The notes: generated by a model not told the origin, from the sequence alone. Positions 18,161 to 25,903 are shown, numbered from the stretch's first letter. The stretch is 64,000 nucleotides of DNA from Nocardioides mangrovicus (GCF_003674065.1 NZ_RDBE01000006.1:330404-394403), one strand, 5' to 3'. Translations and numbers: made by a program.

Positions 18161-18345
18161 CCTTCCCGCTGCTGGCGGAAGGGCGGCGCTCCCGAGTGCC
18201 GCTCATCCACCGTTGTCCTCGACAGCGTGTGATGAAGACGCCTCGCCCCAGGCGCTCCGGCTCGTCACGCCTGGCGACCAGGCGGGACACACGGTTGCGG
18301 GACAGCGCCGGAATCGGACCGGCTTCCCCTGTGGACGTGCGTATG
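18161..18345 (-). promoter_or_regulatory. cobalamin riboswitch
   Basis: On the minus strand the leader contains GGGGAAGCCGGTCCGATTCC, the conserved cobalamin-aptamer core, at 18310-18329. CGCAACCGTGT follows, then the B12 box GAGCCGGAGCGCCTGG at 18248-18263. Nearer the gene, a hairpin at 18161-18182 (CCTTCC-C-GC against GCGGAAGG, one bulged base) covers the Shine-Dalgarno GGAAGG of the gene starting at 18154, which suggests translational control. Binding of adenosyl- or aquocobalamin would lower expression of the operon. Outer boundaries are approximate. Confidence 0.9.
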
Positions 18346-18401
18346 CGGTTGTGTGAACGAACGGTAACCCATCTGTGAGCCACTACCCTGTGGCCGGTCG
18401 G

Positions 18402-18475
18402 GCCCCCGTAGCTCAGCTGGATAGAGCAAGAGCCTTCTAATCTCTAGGTCGCAGGTTCGAGTCCTGCCGGGGGCG
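18402..18475 (+). tRNA. tRNA-Arg (anticodon TCT)
   Basis: A 74-base cloverleaf. The acceptor GCCCCCG pairs with CGGGGGC, the D stem is GCTC/GAGC and the T stem GCAGG/CCTGC. The anticodon loop CTTCTAA gives TCT. The anticodon stem AGAGC/TCTCT has a C-U mismatch at the pair closing the loop. CCA is not encoded. Confidence 0.93.
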
Positions 18476-18558
18476 CTGGTCCTCGCCGCAGGCGGAACCG
18501 GAGGGCTACGACCTAGGTCCCATGGCGGATACGACCAGGTCGAGGAGATCGTCGACTC

Positions 18559-20328
18559 GTGCCTCTCCCCCTCGCGCTGCGCGTCGTCGCTCCGGCCGCC
18601 CGGCCCCAGGCTGCGCGCCTGGGGTTGGCCGCCGGTTCGGTGCTGGTGCAGGTGGGCCTGGAGCTGCTGCGGCCCTGGCCGCTGGCCCTGGCGGTCGACC
18701 ATGCGCTCGCCGCGGGGGCACGCCCGCTGCGGCTGCCCGTGCTCGGCGAGCTGGGTGCGACGTCGGCGCTGGTGCTGGCGGCCCTGGCCACCGTGGTGCT
18801 GACCGTGGGCATCGGCGCGCTCGACCTCGTCCTGGAGCGTTCCGCCGAGGGCGCGGCCGAGCGGATCGGAGCCCGGGTGCGCTCGGACATGTTCACGCGG
18901 CTGCTCACCCGTTCGTTGCGCTGGCACGACCGGACGAGGGTCGGCGAGCTGCAGTCGCGGATGAGCACCGACGTCGGCCGGCTGCAGGACGCCGTGGTGG
19001 CCACGACCACCACGCTCGTCCCCGACGCCGTGATGGTGGCGGCCGTGGTCGTGCTGATGGCGCGACTCGACCCGATGCTGGCCGTCGTCGGCCTCAGCGT
19101 GGTGCCGGTGCTGGCGCTGCTGGTGGTGGTGCAGCGGCGGCAGGTCCGTGCCGCCCAGCTCGCGGCGCGCAGCACCTCGGGCCGGCTCGCGAGCACCACC
19201 ACCGACCTGCTGCGCAACATCCGGGCGGTGCAGGCCTTCGGTCGCCACGACCGCGCCGAGACCATCCACGGCGCCGACAACCACGCGGTGCTGCGGGCCG
19301 AGCTGCGAGCCGTCGACGTGACGGCGCGGTGGACGCCGGTGGGCGACGTCGTGCTGGCCCTCGGCACGGGTCTGGTGCTGGTGGTGGGTGGCACCCACGT
19401 GCTGCGCGGCGGGCTGAGCGTCGGTGCGCTGCTGGTGGTGCTGGCCTACCTCTCGAGCCTCTACTCCCCGGTGAAGAACCTGGCCCGGCTCTCCACCGTG
19501 CTGGCCAAGGCCTCGGTCTCGGCGGGCCGCGTGCGGGAGGTGATGGTCTGCGAGGAGGCGATCCGCGAGCACCCGCTCGCCGTCCCCGCGCCCTCGCTGC
19601 GCCACGGCATCTGGTTCGAGGACGTCAGCTTCGGCTACGAGCCGGGCCGCCCCGTCATCAGCCACCTCACCCTCGCGGTACGCGCCGGTGAGACGGTGTG
19701 CCTGCTCGGCGCCAGCGGTGGCGGCAAGAGCACCCTGACCTACCTGCTGCTCCGGCTCTACGACGTCGACTCCGGTCGCGTCACCCTCGACGGCGTCGAC
19801 GTCCGCGACTGCACGCTGGCCAGCCTGCGCTCCCGGTTCGCCTACCTGCCGCAGGACCCGTGGCTGCTGGACGCCACGCTCGCCGAGAACATCGCCTTCG
19901 GAACGCCCGACGCCGACCGCGAGCAGGTCCGCGAGGCCGCTCGCCTGGCGCGGGTGGAGGAGTTCGTGGCGCGGCTGCCGCTGGGTTACGACACCCCGCT
20001 GGGTGAGAACGGCGTCCGCCTCTCCGGCGGTCAACGACGCCGGGTGGCGCTGGCCCGAGCCGTGCTCGGCGACGCGCCGATGATGCTGCTCGACGAGCCG
20101 ACCGCCTCGCTCGACCAGGCCTCGGCGGAGGCGGTGCTCGACGCCGTCGGCGCCACCGTCGGGGCCGGCGCCGGGACCGGCGCCGGCGTCGTCTCCGGGG
20201 CCCCCGGCCGCCGGACCACCCTCATCGTCACCCACGACCCGCGACTGGCCGTCATGGCCGACCGCGTCCTCGAGCTGCGTCCCGGCGATCCGACCGGGAC
20301 GCCCGTCGTCACCGTGGAGAGGAGGTGA
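18559..20328 (+). CDS. ABC transporter, fused permease and ATPase (type I exporter half)
   Basis: 589 residues: a six-helix transmembrane domain (about 20-300) followed by an ATPase domain with GASGGGKST, YLPQDPWLLDATLAENIAFG (Q-loop region), LSGGQRRRVALARA and MLLDEPTASLD. The H-loop His is in VTHDP. It has no C39 peptidase domain, so it would not process a leader. A Gly/Ala-rich insertion (GAGAGTGAGV) sits between Walker B and the H-loop. The GTG start is assumed from the N-terminal alignment. A 25-residue basic peptide gene begins six bases after its stop, making that peptide a candidate cargo. Confidence 0.88.
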   Translation: MPLPLALRVVAPAARPQAARLGLAAGSVLVQVGLELLRPWPLALAVDHALAAGARPLRLPVLGELGATSALVLAALATVVLTVGIGALDLVLERSAEGAAERIGARVRSDMFTRLLTRSLRWHDRTRVGELQSRMSTDVGRLQDAVVATTTTLVPDAVMVAAVVVLMARLDPMLAVVGLSVVPVLALLVVVQRRQVRAAQLAARSTSGRLASTTTDLLRNIRAVQAFGRHDRAETIHGADNHAVLRAELRAVDVTARWTPVGDVVLALGTGLVLVVGGTHVLRGGLSVGALLVVLAYLSSLYSPVKNLARLSTVLAKASVSAGRVREVMVCEEAIREHPLAVPAPSLRHGIWFEDVSFGYEPGRPVISHLTLAVRAGETVCLLGASGGGKSTLTYLLLRLYDVDSGRVTLDGVDVRDCTLASLRSRFAYLPQDPWLLDATLAENIAFGTPDADREQVREAARLARVEEFVARLPLGYDTPLGENGVRLSGGQRRRVALARAVLGDAPMMLLDEPTASLDQASAEAVLDAVGATVGAGAGTGAGVVSGAPGRRTTLIVTHDPRLAVMADRVLELRPGDPTGTPVVTVERR

Positions 20329-20333
20329 GCCTC

Positions 20334-20411
20334 ATGGTGAAGAAGGCCATCCGCAAGCACCGCACGCGCACCCGCTCGCGCTCGCGCAGCCGCTCGCGCA
20401 GCCACGGCTGA
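20334..20411 (+). CDS. 25-residue Arg/Ser-repeat peptide (uncharacterised)
   Basis: A very short gene with an ideal Shine-Dalgarno, AGGAGGTGA, which overlaps the exporter stop codon and lies five bases before the ATG. The product starts MVKKAIRKHR and ends TRTRSRSRSRSRSHG, with net charge well above +10. Alternating Arg-Ser is the pattern of eukaryotic RS domains and protamines. It is followed within 20 bases by a strong hairpin. Possible roles are a substrate of the neighbouring kinase, an exported peptide, or a nucleic-acid-binding or ribosome-associated peptide. None is established, and it matches no actinobacterial small ribosomal protein I recognise. Confidence 0.65.
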   Translation: MVKKAIRKHRTRTRSRSRSRSRSHG

Positions 20412-20428
20412 CGCGCACCCGCTCGTCT

Positions 20429-20463
20429 CGTCGCTCCGGTCGTTCCCCTGGACCGGAGCGACG
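20429..20463. terminator. 13-bp perfect hairpin after the RS peptide gene
   Basis: CGTCGCTCCGGTC at 20429-20441 and GACCGGAGCGACG at 20451-20463 pair perfectly around a 9-base loop. It probably terminates or attenuates transcription between the peptide gene and the kinase gene, which starts 34 bases later. Confidence 0.7.
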
Positions 20464-20497
20464 GGGCGGGCACCGCACTCCCGGACGAGGACCCCGC

Positions 20498-21337
20498 ATG
20501 ACGCTGCTGATCGAACGAGCCGATGTCGACGACGTCGACGGCCTGCCCGTGTGGGGCTTCGAGGCGGGCGAGGAGCTCGTCCCCGGCGCTCGGGCCCTCG
20601 AGCGGCTCGGCGTCGGCCACCGGTGCGAGACCTGGCTGGCCTGGTGGGCCGCCGGCTGGCACCCCGTCGTGGTCAAGCTCGCCCGCCCGCACCAACGCGA
20701 CCACCCGCGCGCCCGCGCAGCGCTGCGGCGCGAGGTCGACGCCGCACTCCCCCATCCCCATCTGGCCCGGCTGCTGGTCGACGGCAGCAACGCGCCGCTG
20801 CCGTTCGTGGTCACGGAGTACCTCGACGGGCCCACCGTCGCCGACGTCGTCGACGACCAGGGCGCGTTCACCTTTGAGGACGCCGCCACGCTCGGCAGCG
20901 CCGTGCTCAGTGCGCTGCGGGCCCTGCACCGCGCCGGGCTGGCCCACCTGGACGTCAAGGCCGAGAACGTCGTGCTGCGCGACGGCAGGCCCTACCTCAT
21001 CGACGCCGGCTCCGCCCGGCCGCTGGGGCGCACCCAGCCACCCGGCCGGCCCGTCGGCACCCCGGGCTACACCGCGCCGGAGATGGAGGCCTGCTCGCCG
21101 GTCGCGGCGGCGATGGACCGCTTCGGGCTCGGCACGCTGCTGGCCGAGGCGCTCACCGGCACGCCCTTCCCCGAGGCCGGGCGGCTGCCCGACGTCGCGC
21201 TGGCCGCGGTCGTCCGTCGGTTGCTCGACGCCGACCCACTGGCGCGCGGCACCGACGAGTCGATCCTCGGTGAGCTCGCCGAGCTCACCGGCGAGGACCG
21301 ACCCTGGCCGACCTGGGCCGACGCCGACCTGGCCTGA
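20498..21337 (+). CDS. Ser/Thr protein kinase-like protein
   Basis: A 279-residue soluble kinase domain with no membrane segment or PASTA repeats. The ATP-anchoring lysine is in VVVKLARPH, the catalytic loop HLDVKAENVVL has Asp152, Lys154 and Asn157, and the activation segment ends GTPGYTAPE. The DFG motif is DAG, which still keeps the metal-binding Asp. All catalytic residues are present, so activity is likely. The Gly-rich loop (GVGHRCETWLAWW) is poor. It is separated from the RS-repeat peptide gene by one hairpin, and Ser in an Arg-rich context is a natural kinase substrate. The link is inferred from position only. Confidence 0.85.
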   Translation: MTLLIERADVDDVDGLPVWGFEAGEELVPGARALERLGVGHRCETWLAWWAAGWHPVVVKLARPHQRDHPRARAALRREVDAALPHPHLARLLVDGSNAPLPFVVTEYLDGPTVADVVDDQGAFTFEDAATLGSAVLSALRALHRAGLAHLDVKAENVVLRDGRPYLIDAGSARPLGRTQPPGRPVGTPGYTAPEMEACSPVAAAMDRFGLGTLLAEALTGTPFPEAGRLPDVALAAVVRRLLDADPLARGTDESILGELAELTGEDRPWPTWADADLA

Positions 21338-21385
21338 TCCCCGGCGGGTCGACTCGCGGCGTCGGGCTCTCGTGCTCTAACATTA

Positions 21386-21411
21386 GTAACCCGATAGACA
21401 AAAGGGGTTAC
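21386..21411. promoter_or_regulatory. inverted repeat overlapping the promoter of the FAD protein
   Basis: GTAACCC at 21386-21392 and GGGTTAC at 21405-21411 form 7-bp inverted arms, ending two bases before the ATG at 21414. The surrounding bases (CTAACATTAG and GATAGACAAAA) are unusually AT-rich for this genome. This looks like an operator or a ribosome-site hairpin; the regulator is unknown. Confidence 0.45.
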
Positions 21412-21413
21412 GG

Positions 21414-22739
21414 ATGCGGGTCACACGGGTGGTGATCGTCGGCGGTGGCGCCGGCGGCGTGATCACGGCGGCCCAGCTGCTGCGGAGCGCGACCTCGCAC
21501 GACCCGGTGCACGTGACCCTGGTCGAGCAGCGCCCACGCACCGGACCCGGGCTGGCCTACCGCACCCGGCACCGGCTGCACACGCTCAACAACTACGCCG
21601 GGCGGCTCAGCGCGTTCGCCGACCGTCCCGACGACCTCGTCGCCTGGTGCCGCGAGCGCCAGTACGCCGCCCACGAGCACTCCTTCCTCCCGCGCGGGCT
21701 CTACGGCGACTACCTGGCCGAGGTGCTCGACCGCGTCGACGTCCCCACGGGGAGCGCCGTGGAACAGGTCCGCGGCGAGGTGGTCGACCTGCTCCCGGGA
21801 CGCCCGCACGCTGTGATCGTCCGGACCGCACCCAACGAGCCCGAGCAGCTGCTCCGCCTCGCCGCCGACAAGGTGGTGCTGGCCCTGGGCAACCCGCCGG
21901 TCGGCCGGCTGCGGCACCTGGAGTCGCTCGGCGCCCGCTATGTGGCCGACCCGTGGGCCGAGGACCTGGTCGAGCAGGTCGGCCCGGCCGACCACGTGCT
22001 GCTGGTCGGCACCGGACTGACCACCATCGACGTGGCCGCGCAGCTGCACGAGGCCGACCCGTCGGTGCGGCTGGTGGCGGTCTCCCGCCACGGACTGCTG
22101 CCGCGCACGCACCTGCCCTTCCCTGCCACCACCGGCGGCCCGTGGACCCCGCCGGGCGGCTCGCTGAGCGCGGTGCTCAGCGGCGCCCGCGCCGGCGTCG
22201 AGGAGCGCGAGGGCGAGTGGCGGCCCGTCGCCGACTCGCTGCGTGAGTACGTCAACGACCTCTGGCACGGGCTGCCGCCCGCCCACCGCGAACGCTTCGT
22301 GCGCCACGTCGCGCGCTGGTGGGAGGTCCACCGCCACCGCACCTCACCGGAGATGGGCGACCGCATCCGCGGCCTCGTCGACGCCGGCTCGCTGCGGGTC
22401 GCGCACCCCGACGATGTCGAGCCGGCCAGCTTCGACAAGGTCGTCAACTGCACCGGCCCCTCGCCGGTGTTCAGCTCCGGCTGGAACCCGCTGGTCGACG
22501 CCCTCCTCGAGCGCGGCCTGATCAGGCCGCACCCGCTGGGGCGGGGCCTCGACCTCGACCCCGACGCCGGCCCCATCGGCGTCGACGGCGCGGTGCTACC
22601 CGGCGTGCACGTCGTGGGCGCCGCGCGCCGGGGCCTGGAGTGGGAGGTCGCGGCCATCCCCGACCTGCGCGAACAGGCGTTCCGGCTGGCTCGGGCCTGG
22701 CAGCCCGTGCCGACGCCGACCACCGCGGTCCGGCCGTAG
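21414..22739 (+). CDS. FAD/NAD(P)-binding protein (YdhS-like)
   Basis: 441 residues. The N-terminal dinucleotide-binding motif VVIVGGGAGGVITAAQLL is followed by an acidic strand end (TLVEQRPRTGPGLAY). A second nucleotide-binding motif, VLLVGTGLTTIDVA, appears at about residue 195. TLNNYAGRLSAFA and WCRERQ are typical of the PF13454 family of flavoproteins. The substrate of this family is undefined. A third motif, PGVHVVGAARRG, closes the FAD site. It has its own AT-rich upstream region, so it is probably a separate transcription unit from the kinase gene. Confidence 0.82.
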   Translation: MRVTRVVIVGGGAGGVITAAQLLRSATSHDPVHVTLVEQRPRTGPGLAYRTRHRLHTLNNYAGRLSAFADRPDDLVAWCRERQYAAHEHSFLPRGLYGDYLAEVLDRVDVPTGSAVEQVRGEVVDLLPGRPHAVIVRTAPNEPEQLLRLAADKVVLALGNPPVGRLRHLESLGARYVADPWAEDLVEQVGPADHVLLVGTGLTTIDVAAQLHEADPSVRLVAVSRHGLLPRTHLPFPATTGGPWTPPGGSLSAVLSGARAGVEEREGEWRPVADSLREYVNDLWHGLPPAHRERFVRHVARWWEVHRHRTSPEMGDRIRGLVDAGSLRVAHPDDVEPASFDKVVNCTGPSPVFSSGWNPLVDALLERGLIRPHPLGRGLDLDPDAGPIGVDGAVLPGVHVVGAARRGLEWEVAAIPDLREQAFRLARAWQPVPTPTTAVRP

Positions 22740-22808
22740 CCCCCACGTTCACGTGCAGGTGCGTGTCGCACCACGGAACCGATGCTCCGGTGCCCTAGAA
22801 AGGGAAGC

Positions 22809-22839
22809 GGGCTGAGCGGAGTATGAGACCGCTCAGCCC
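22809..22839. terminator. bidirectional terminator between convergent genes
   Basis: GGGCTGAGCGG and CCGCTCAGCCC form an 11-bp perfect stem with a 9-base loop. The right arm overlaps the adenosine deaminase stop codon. It separates that gene from the convergent FAD-protein gene. Confidence 0.75.
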
Positions 22840-23879
22840 CGTTGCGTGACGGAGTTGATCTCCTCCAGCACGCGGGCCCGTACCTCGTCGGGGGCGTAGC
22901 TGGACCTCACGGCCGAGCGCGCCAGCTCGGCCAGCCCCGCCTCGTCCAGGCCCAGCAGGCCGGCCGCCACCTCGTACTCGTGGTTCAAGGTGGTGCCGAA
23001 CATCGGCGGGTCGTCGGTGTTGATGCTGACCCTCACGCCCGCCTCGACGAAGCGCGGCAGCGGGTGCTCGGCGAGGTCCGCGACCGCCTTGGTGGCCAGG
23101 TTCGACGACGGGCACACCTCCAGCGGCACGCCGGTCTCGGCCAGACGGGCCAGCAGCTCGGGGTCCTGGGCGGCCGAGGTGCCGTGGCCGATCCGCTCGG
23201 CCCCCAGTTCGTTCAGCGCGTCCCAGATCGTCTGCGGACCGGTGGTCTCGCCGGCGTGCGGCACGCTGTGCAGCCCGGCGGCGCGGGCGGCGTCGAAGTA
23301 GGGCTTGAACTGCGGACGCGGGACGCCGACCTCGGGCCCGCCCAGCCCGAAGCCGACGAGCGTGTCGGGCGCGTGGTGCAACGCCATGTCGAGCGTCGCC
23401 TCGGCCGCCGGCAGCCCGGCCTCGCCCGGGATGTCGTAGATCCACCGCAGCACGATCCCCAGCTCGCGCTCGGCGGCCACCCGGGCGTCCTCGATGGCCT
23501 CGACGTACGCCTCGATGGCCATGCCGTGCTCGTCGTCGTGCGGCAGCACGATCGTGTACGGCGTGCAGGTGAGCTCGGCGTAACGGATCCGCTGCCCGAC
23601 CGCCATCTCGCGGGCGATCTCGTAGGTCAGCAGCCGCACGTCCTCGGGCGTGCGCACCAGGTCGACCACCGAGAGGTAGACGGTGATGAAGTGGCCGAAG
23701 TCGCGGAAGGCGAAGTAGCGCCGCAGCTCGTCGGGGTCGGTCGGCACCGGGGAGTCGGCGTGGCGCTCGGCCAGCATCGCCACCACCTCCGGCGACGCCG
23801 AGCCCACGTGGTGCACGTGCAGCTCCGCCTTCGGCAGGGCCCGGATGAACTCGGCGAGCCCGGCGCCCGGCTCAGCCAT
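22833..23879 (-). CDS. add: adenosine deaminase
   Basis: A 348-residue TIM-barrel metal-dependent deaminase. Metal and catalytic motifs are PKAELHVHHVGS (first His pair), HAGETTGPQ (His and catalytic Glu), RIGHGTSA (His) and NTDDPPMFG (Asp pair). It hydrolyses adenosine or deoxyadenosine to inosine and ammonia in purine salvage. The ELHVHHVGSASPE stretch departs from the common HLH-x-E-G-T form, so a related nucleoside substrate cannot be excluded. The start at 23879 gives the natural N-terminus, with an 8-base overlap with the upstream DsbA-like gene. An extension of 13 Arg-rich codons is rejected. Confidence 0.86.
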   Translation of the reverse strand: MAEPGAGLAEFIRALPKAELHVHHVGSASPEVVAMLAERHADSPVPTDPDELRRYFAFRDFGHFITVYLSVVDLVRTPEDVRLLTYEIAREMAVGQRIRYAELTCTPYTIVLPHDDEHGMAIEAYVEAIEDARVAAERELGIVLRWIYDIPGEAGLPAAEATLDMALHHAPDTLVGFGLGGPEVGVPRPQFKPYFDAARAAGLHSVPHAGETTGPQTIWDALNELGAERIGHGTSAAQDPELLARLAETGVPLEVCPSSNLATKAVADLAEHPLPRFVEAGVRVSINTDDPPMFGTTLNHEYEVAAGLLGLDEAGLAELARSAVRSSYAPDEVRARVLEEINSVTQRG

Positions 23880-24612
23880 CCGCCGCGATCTTCTTCTCCA
23901 GCGCCGAGACGAGCGCATCGATGCTCTGGCCCTGCGCGAACTGCTTGCCGTCGACCATCACCGTCGGCGTGGAGTCGATGCCGGAGGCCGACTGCTGGGC
24001 CTCGTCGTAGAACGAGCCGTCGTCGTCGCCGATGAGCTTCTGCACGCTCGAGCTGACACCGGCCTTGGCCGCCAGCTTGCGCAGGTCGGCGGCGTCGGGG
24101 AACGACGAGGCGGTCTCGTAGGGCTGGTTGTCGTAGAGCAGGTCGTGGAACTTCAGGGCCTGCTTGCCGGTGCCGTGGTTGAGCACCTGCCCCCACGCCA
24201 CCAGCGCTTCTCGCGAGTAGTCCTCGGAGAGCAGGTGGAAGGGGCGGTAGGTGATGAGCACCTTGCCCGCGGCCGCGTCGGCGTGCAGGAAGTCGCGCGA
24301 GGAGGTCTCGAACTCCCGGCAGTACGGGCACAGGAAGTCCTCGTAGACGGTGACCTTCACCCTGGCGTCGGGGTTGTTGCCCACGACCATCGCGTCGCCG
24401 TCGCGGACGACCTTCAGCCCGCTCGTGGAGCCGGCGGCGGCGGTGTCGCCACTGCCGCGGGTGGCCCAGAACGCGGCCCCGATGATGAGCGCGACCACCA
24501 CCACGACCACCCCGGAGATGGCCACGCGGCGGTTGCGCTCCTTGCGGTGCTGCTCGCGCTGGATGGCGGCCGCCCGCTCGGTACGGCCCTGGTCGCGGTT
24601 CTTCGTCGACAT
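23872..24612 (-). CDS. DsbA-family thioredoxin-like protein, membrane-anchored
   Basis: 246 residues. A basic cytoplasmic N-terminus is followed by one membrane helix (about 30-49, VAISGVVVVVVALIIGAAFW). The extracytoplasmic thioredoxin fold has Cys95-Pro-Tyr-Cys98 in YEDFLCPYCREF, and the cis-Pro loop is in GIDSTPTVMVDG. This is the actinobacterial DsbA-like type that oxidises or isomerises disulfides in exported proteins. It lies immediately downstream of a MauE-like membrane protein, which could exchange electrons with it. Confidence 0.9.
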   Translation of the reverse strand: MSTKNRDQGRTERAAAIQREQHRKERNRRVAISGVVVVVVALIIGAAFWATRGSGDTAAAGSTSGLKVVRDGDAMVVGNNPDARVKVTVYEDFLCPYCREFETSSRDFLHADAAAGKVLITYRPFHLLSEDYSREALVAWGQVLNHGTGKQALKFHDLLYDNQPYETASSFPDAADLRKLAAKAGVSSSVQKLIGDDDGSFYDEAQQSASGIDSTPTVMVDGKQFAQGQSIDALVSALEKKIAADG

Positions 24613-24624
24613 CGGTGTCCTTCC

Positions 24625-25122
24625 TCAGGTGTCTGCGGTCACCGGCTCCGCGGCGACGTCTCGCTGGGGGAACAGCAAGCCGTCCAGCGAGGCGGGGGTG
24701 CGCGGGCGCCACACCAGCAGCAGTGAGCCCAGCGCGAGCGCGGTGTCGCGGGCGATCTCCCACGGGTACTTGGCCGCCGCGTTCGGGTCGTAGCCGCCGT
24801 CGCCGAAGCAGCCGCAGTTGATGGAGATCCCGCGCGCCCAGACCGAGGAGATGCCCACGATGAAGGCGATCAGCAGCAGCGCCGAGACCAGGCCCGAGAC
24901 CCGCGTCAGCAGACCCAGCACGAGCAGCACCCCGACGGCGACCTCGACCAGGGGCAGCAGCCGGCCGACGGTGTCGGTGGTGGAGGTGGGCAGCAGCTGG
25001 TAGGCGCGCACGGCCGTCACGCTCGACTCCAGGTGGGGCAGCTTCAGCGCCCCGGCCCAGATCCAGACCCCGCCGACGACCAGCCGCGCCAGGAGTCCGA
25101 TCCACCTGACCATGACTTTCAT
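24625..25122 (-). CDS. MauE/DoxX-family membrane protein
   Basis: A 165-residue protein with four hydrophobic helices, such as LLARLVVGGVWIWAGALKL and LLPLVEVAVGVLLVLGLLT, and the MauE-type motif INCGCFGDGG between helices three and four. MauE-like proteins are DsbB/VKOR-like partners in thiol redox at the membrane. The Cys-Gly-Cys pair is the likely reactive centre. It is 12 bases upstream of the DsbA-like gene, so the two form an operon. The start may be the ATG at 25122 or one three codons later. Confidence 0.83.
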   Translation of the reverse strand: MKVMVRWIGLLARLVVGGVWIWAGALKLPHLESSVTAVRAYQLLPTSTTDTVGRLLPLVEVAVGVLLVLGLLTRVSGLVSALLLIAFIVGISSVWARGISINCGCFGDGGYDPNAAAKYPWEIARDTALALGSLLLVWRPRTPASLDGLLFPQRDVAAEPVTADT

Positions 25123-25150
25123 GCTAATCCGGGGCTCCAGAGGGTCTGGG

Positions 25151-25156
25151 TAGGGT
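25151..25156 (+). promoter_or_regulatory. TAGGGT -10 element of orn
   Basis: TAGGGT ends seven bases before the GTG start at 25164. No Shine-Dalgarno is present, consistent with a leaderless transcript. Confidence 0.45.
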
Positions 25157-25163
25157 CGGGGGC

Positions 25164-25796
25164 GTGAGTGACCGACTGGTGTGGATCGACTGCGAGATGA
25201 CCGGCCTGGACCTCGGGGCCGACGCCCTCATCGAGGTGGCCGCGCTCGTCACCGACTTCGAGCTGCAGGTGCTCGGCGACGGCGTCGACGTCGTCATCCG
25301 GCCGCCCGAGGCCGCCTTGACCCAGATGGACGAGTTCGTGCGCACCATGCACACCACCTCGGGGCTGCTCGAGGAGCTTGCCGAGGGCAGCACCATGGAG
25401 GACGCCCAGGCCCAGGTGCTGGCCTACGTGCGCGAGCACTGCGACGACGGCAGCCGCCCCCCGCTGGCCGGCAACAGCGTCGGCACCGACCGCATGTTCC
25501 TCGAGCGCGACATGGCCGAGCTCACCGCGTTCCTGCACTACCGGATCATCGACGTCTCCTCCATCAAGGAGCTCTCGCGGCGCTGGTTCCCGCGGGCCTA
25601 CTACAACGCCCCGGCCAAGAACGGCGGCCACCGCGCACTGGCCGACATCCGCGAGAGCATCGAGGAGCTGCGCTACTACCGCGAGGCCGTCTTCGTCCCC
25701 CCGCCCGGCCCGTCCTCCGACACCGCCAAGGAGATCGCCGCCCGCCACGGTGGCGCCCTGACCGCCGATTCGTCTGCGACGCCCGGGACCGCTTAG
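25164..25796 (+). CDS. orn: oligoribonuclease
   Basis: A 210-residue DEDDh exonuclease. Motif Exo I is [12 protein letters not shown] (Asp, Glu), Exo II is in [12 protein letters not shown] (Asp), and Exo III is [13 protein letters not shown], with the catalytic His and the final Asp. Length is slightly above the usual 180-200 residues because of a Pro/Ser-rich tail. It degrades 2-5-nt RNAs and pGpG to mononucleotides and is usually essential in actinobacteria. It is followed 31 bases later by tRNA-His. Confidence 0.95.
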   Translation: MSDRLVWIDCEMTGLDLGADALIEVAALVTDFELQVLGDGVDVVIRPPEAALTQMDEFVRTMHTTSGLLEELAEGSTMEDAQAQVLAYVREHCDDGSRPPLAGNSVGTDRMFLERDMAELTAFLHYRIIDVSSIKELSRRWFPRAYYNAPAKNGGHRALADIRESIEELRYYREAVFVPPPGPSSDTAKEIAARHGGALTADSSATPGTA

Positions 25797-25827
25797 AATC
25801 CTCTGCGGTCTCCCCGGAGACCTCTTG

Positions 25828-25903
25828 GTGGGCGTAGCTCAGCTGGTAGAGCATCGCGTTGTGGTCGCGAGGGTCGCGGGTTCAAGCCCCGTCGCTCACC
25901 CCA
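25828..25903 (+). tRNA. tRNA-His (anticodon GTG)
   Basis: The acceptor GTGGGCG pairs with CGCTCAC (one G-U). The anticodon loop TTGTGGT gives GTG, and the T arm is GCGGG-TTCAAGC-CCCGT. A G precedes the 5' end, as needed for the histidine G-1 identity. CCA is encoded after the discriminator C. Confidence 0.95.

Noticed and set aside
16523..18232. A 569-codon open frame opposite the secreted barrel protein gene
   Set aside because: It mirrors a gene with signal peptide, riboswitch and operon context. Its product is Arg/Gly/Val-rich with no domain, a common shadow in high-GC DNA.
20334..20411. The RS peptide as a small ribosomal protein (bL37 or bS22)
   Set aside because: Those proteins have Lys/Arg-rich sequences without Arg-Ser repeats. 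This sequence does not resemble either.
18402..22739. An island at tRNA-Arg carrying the exporter, peptide and kinase genes
   Set aside because: No second copy of the tRNA 3' end was found downstream, and composition looks like the host.
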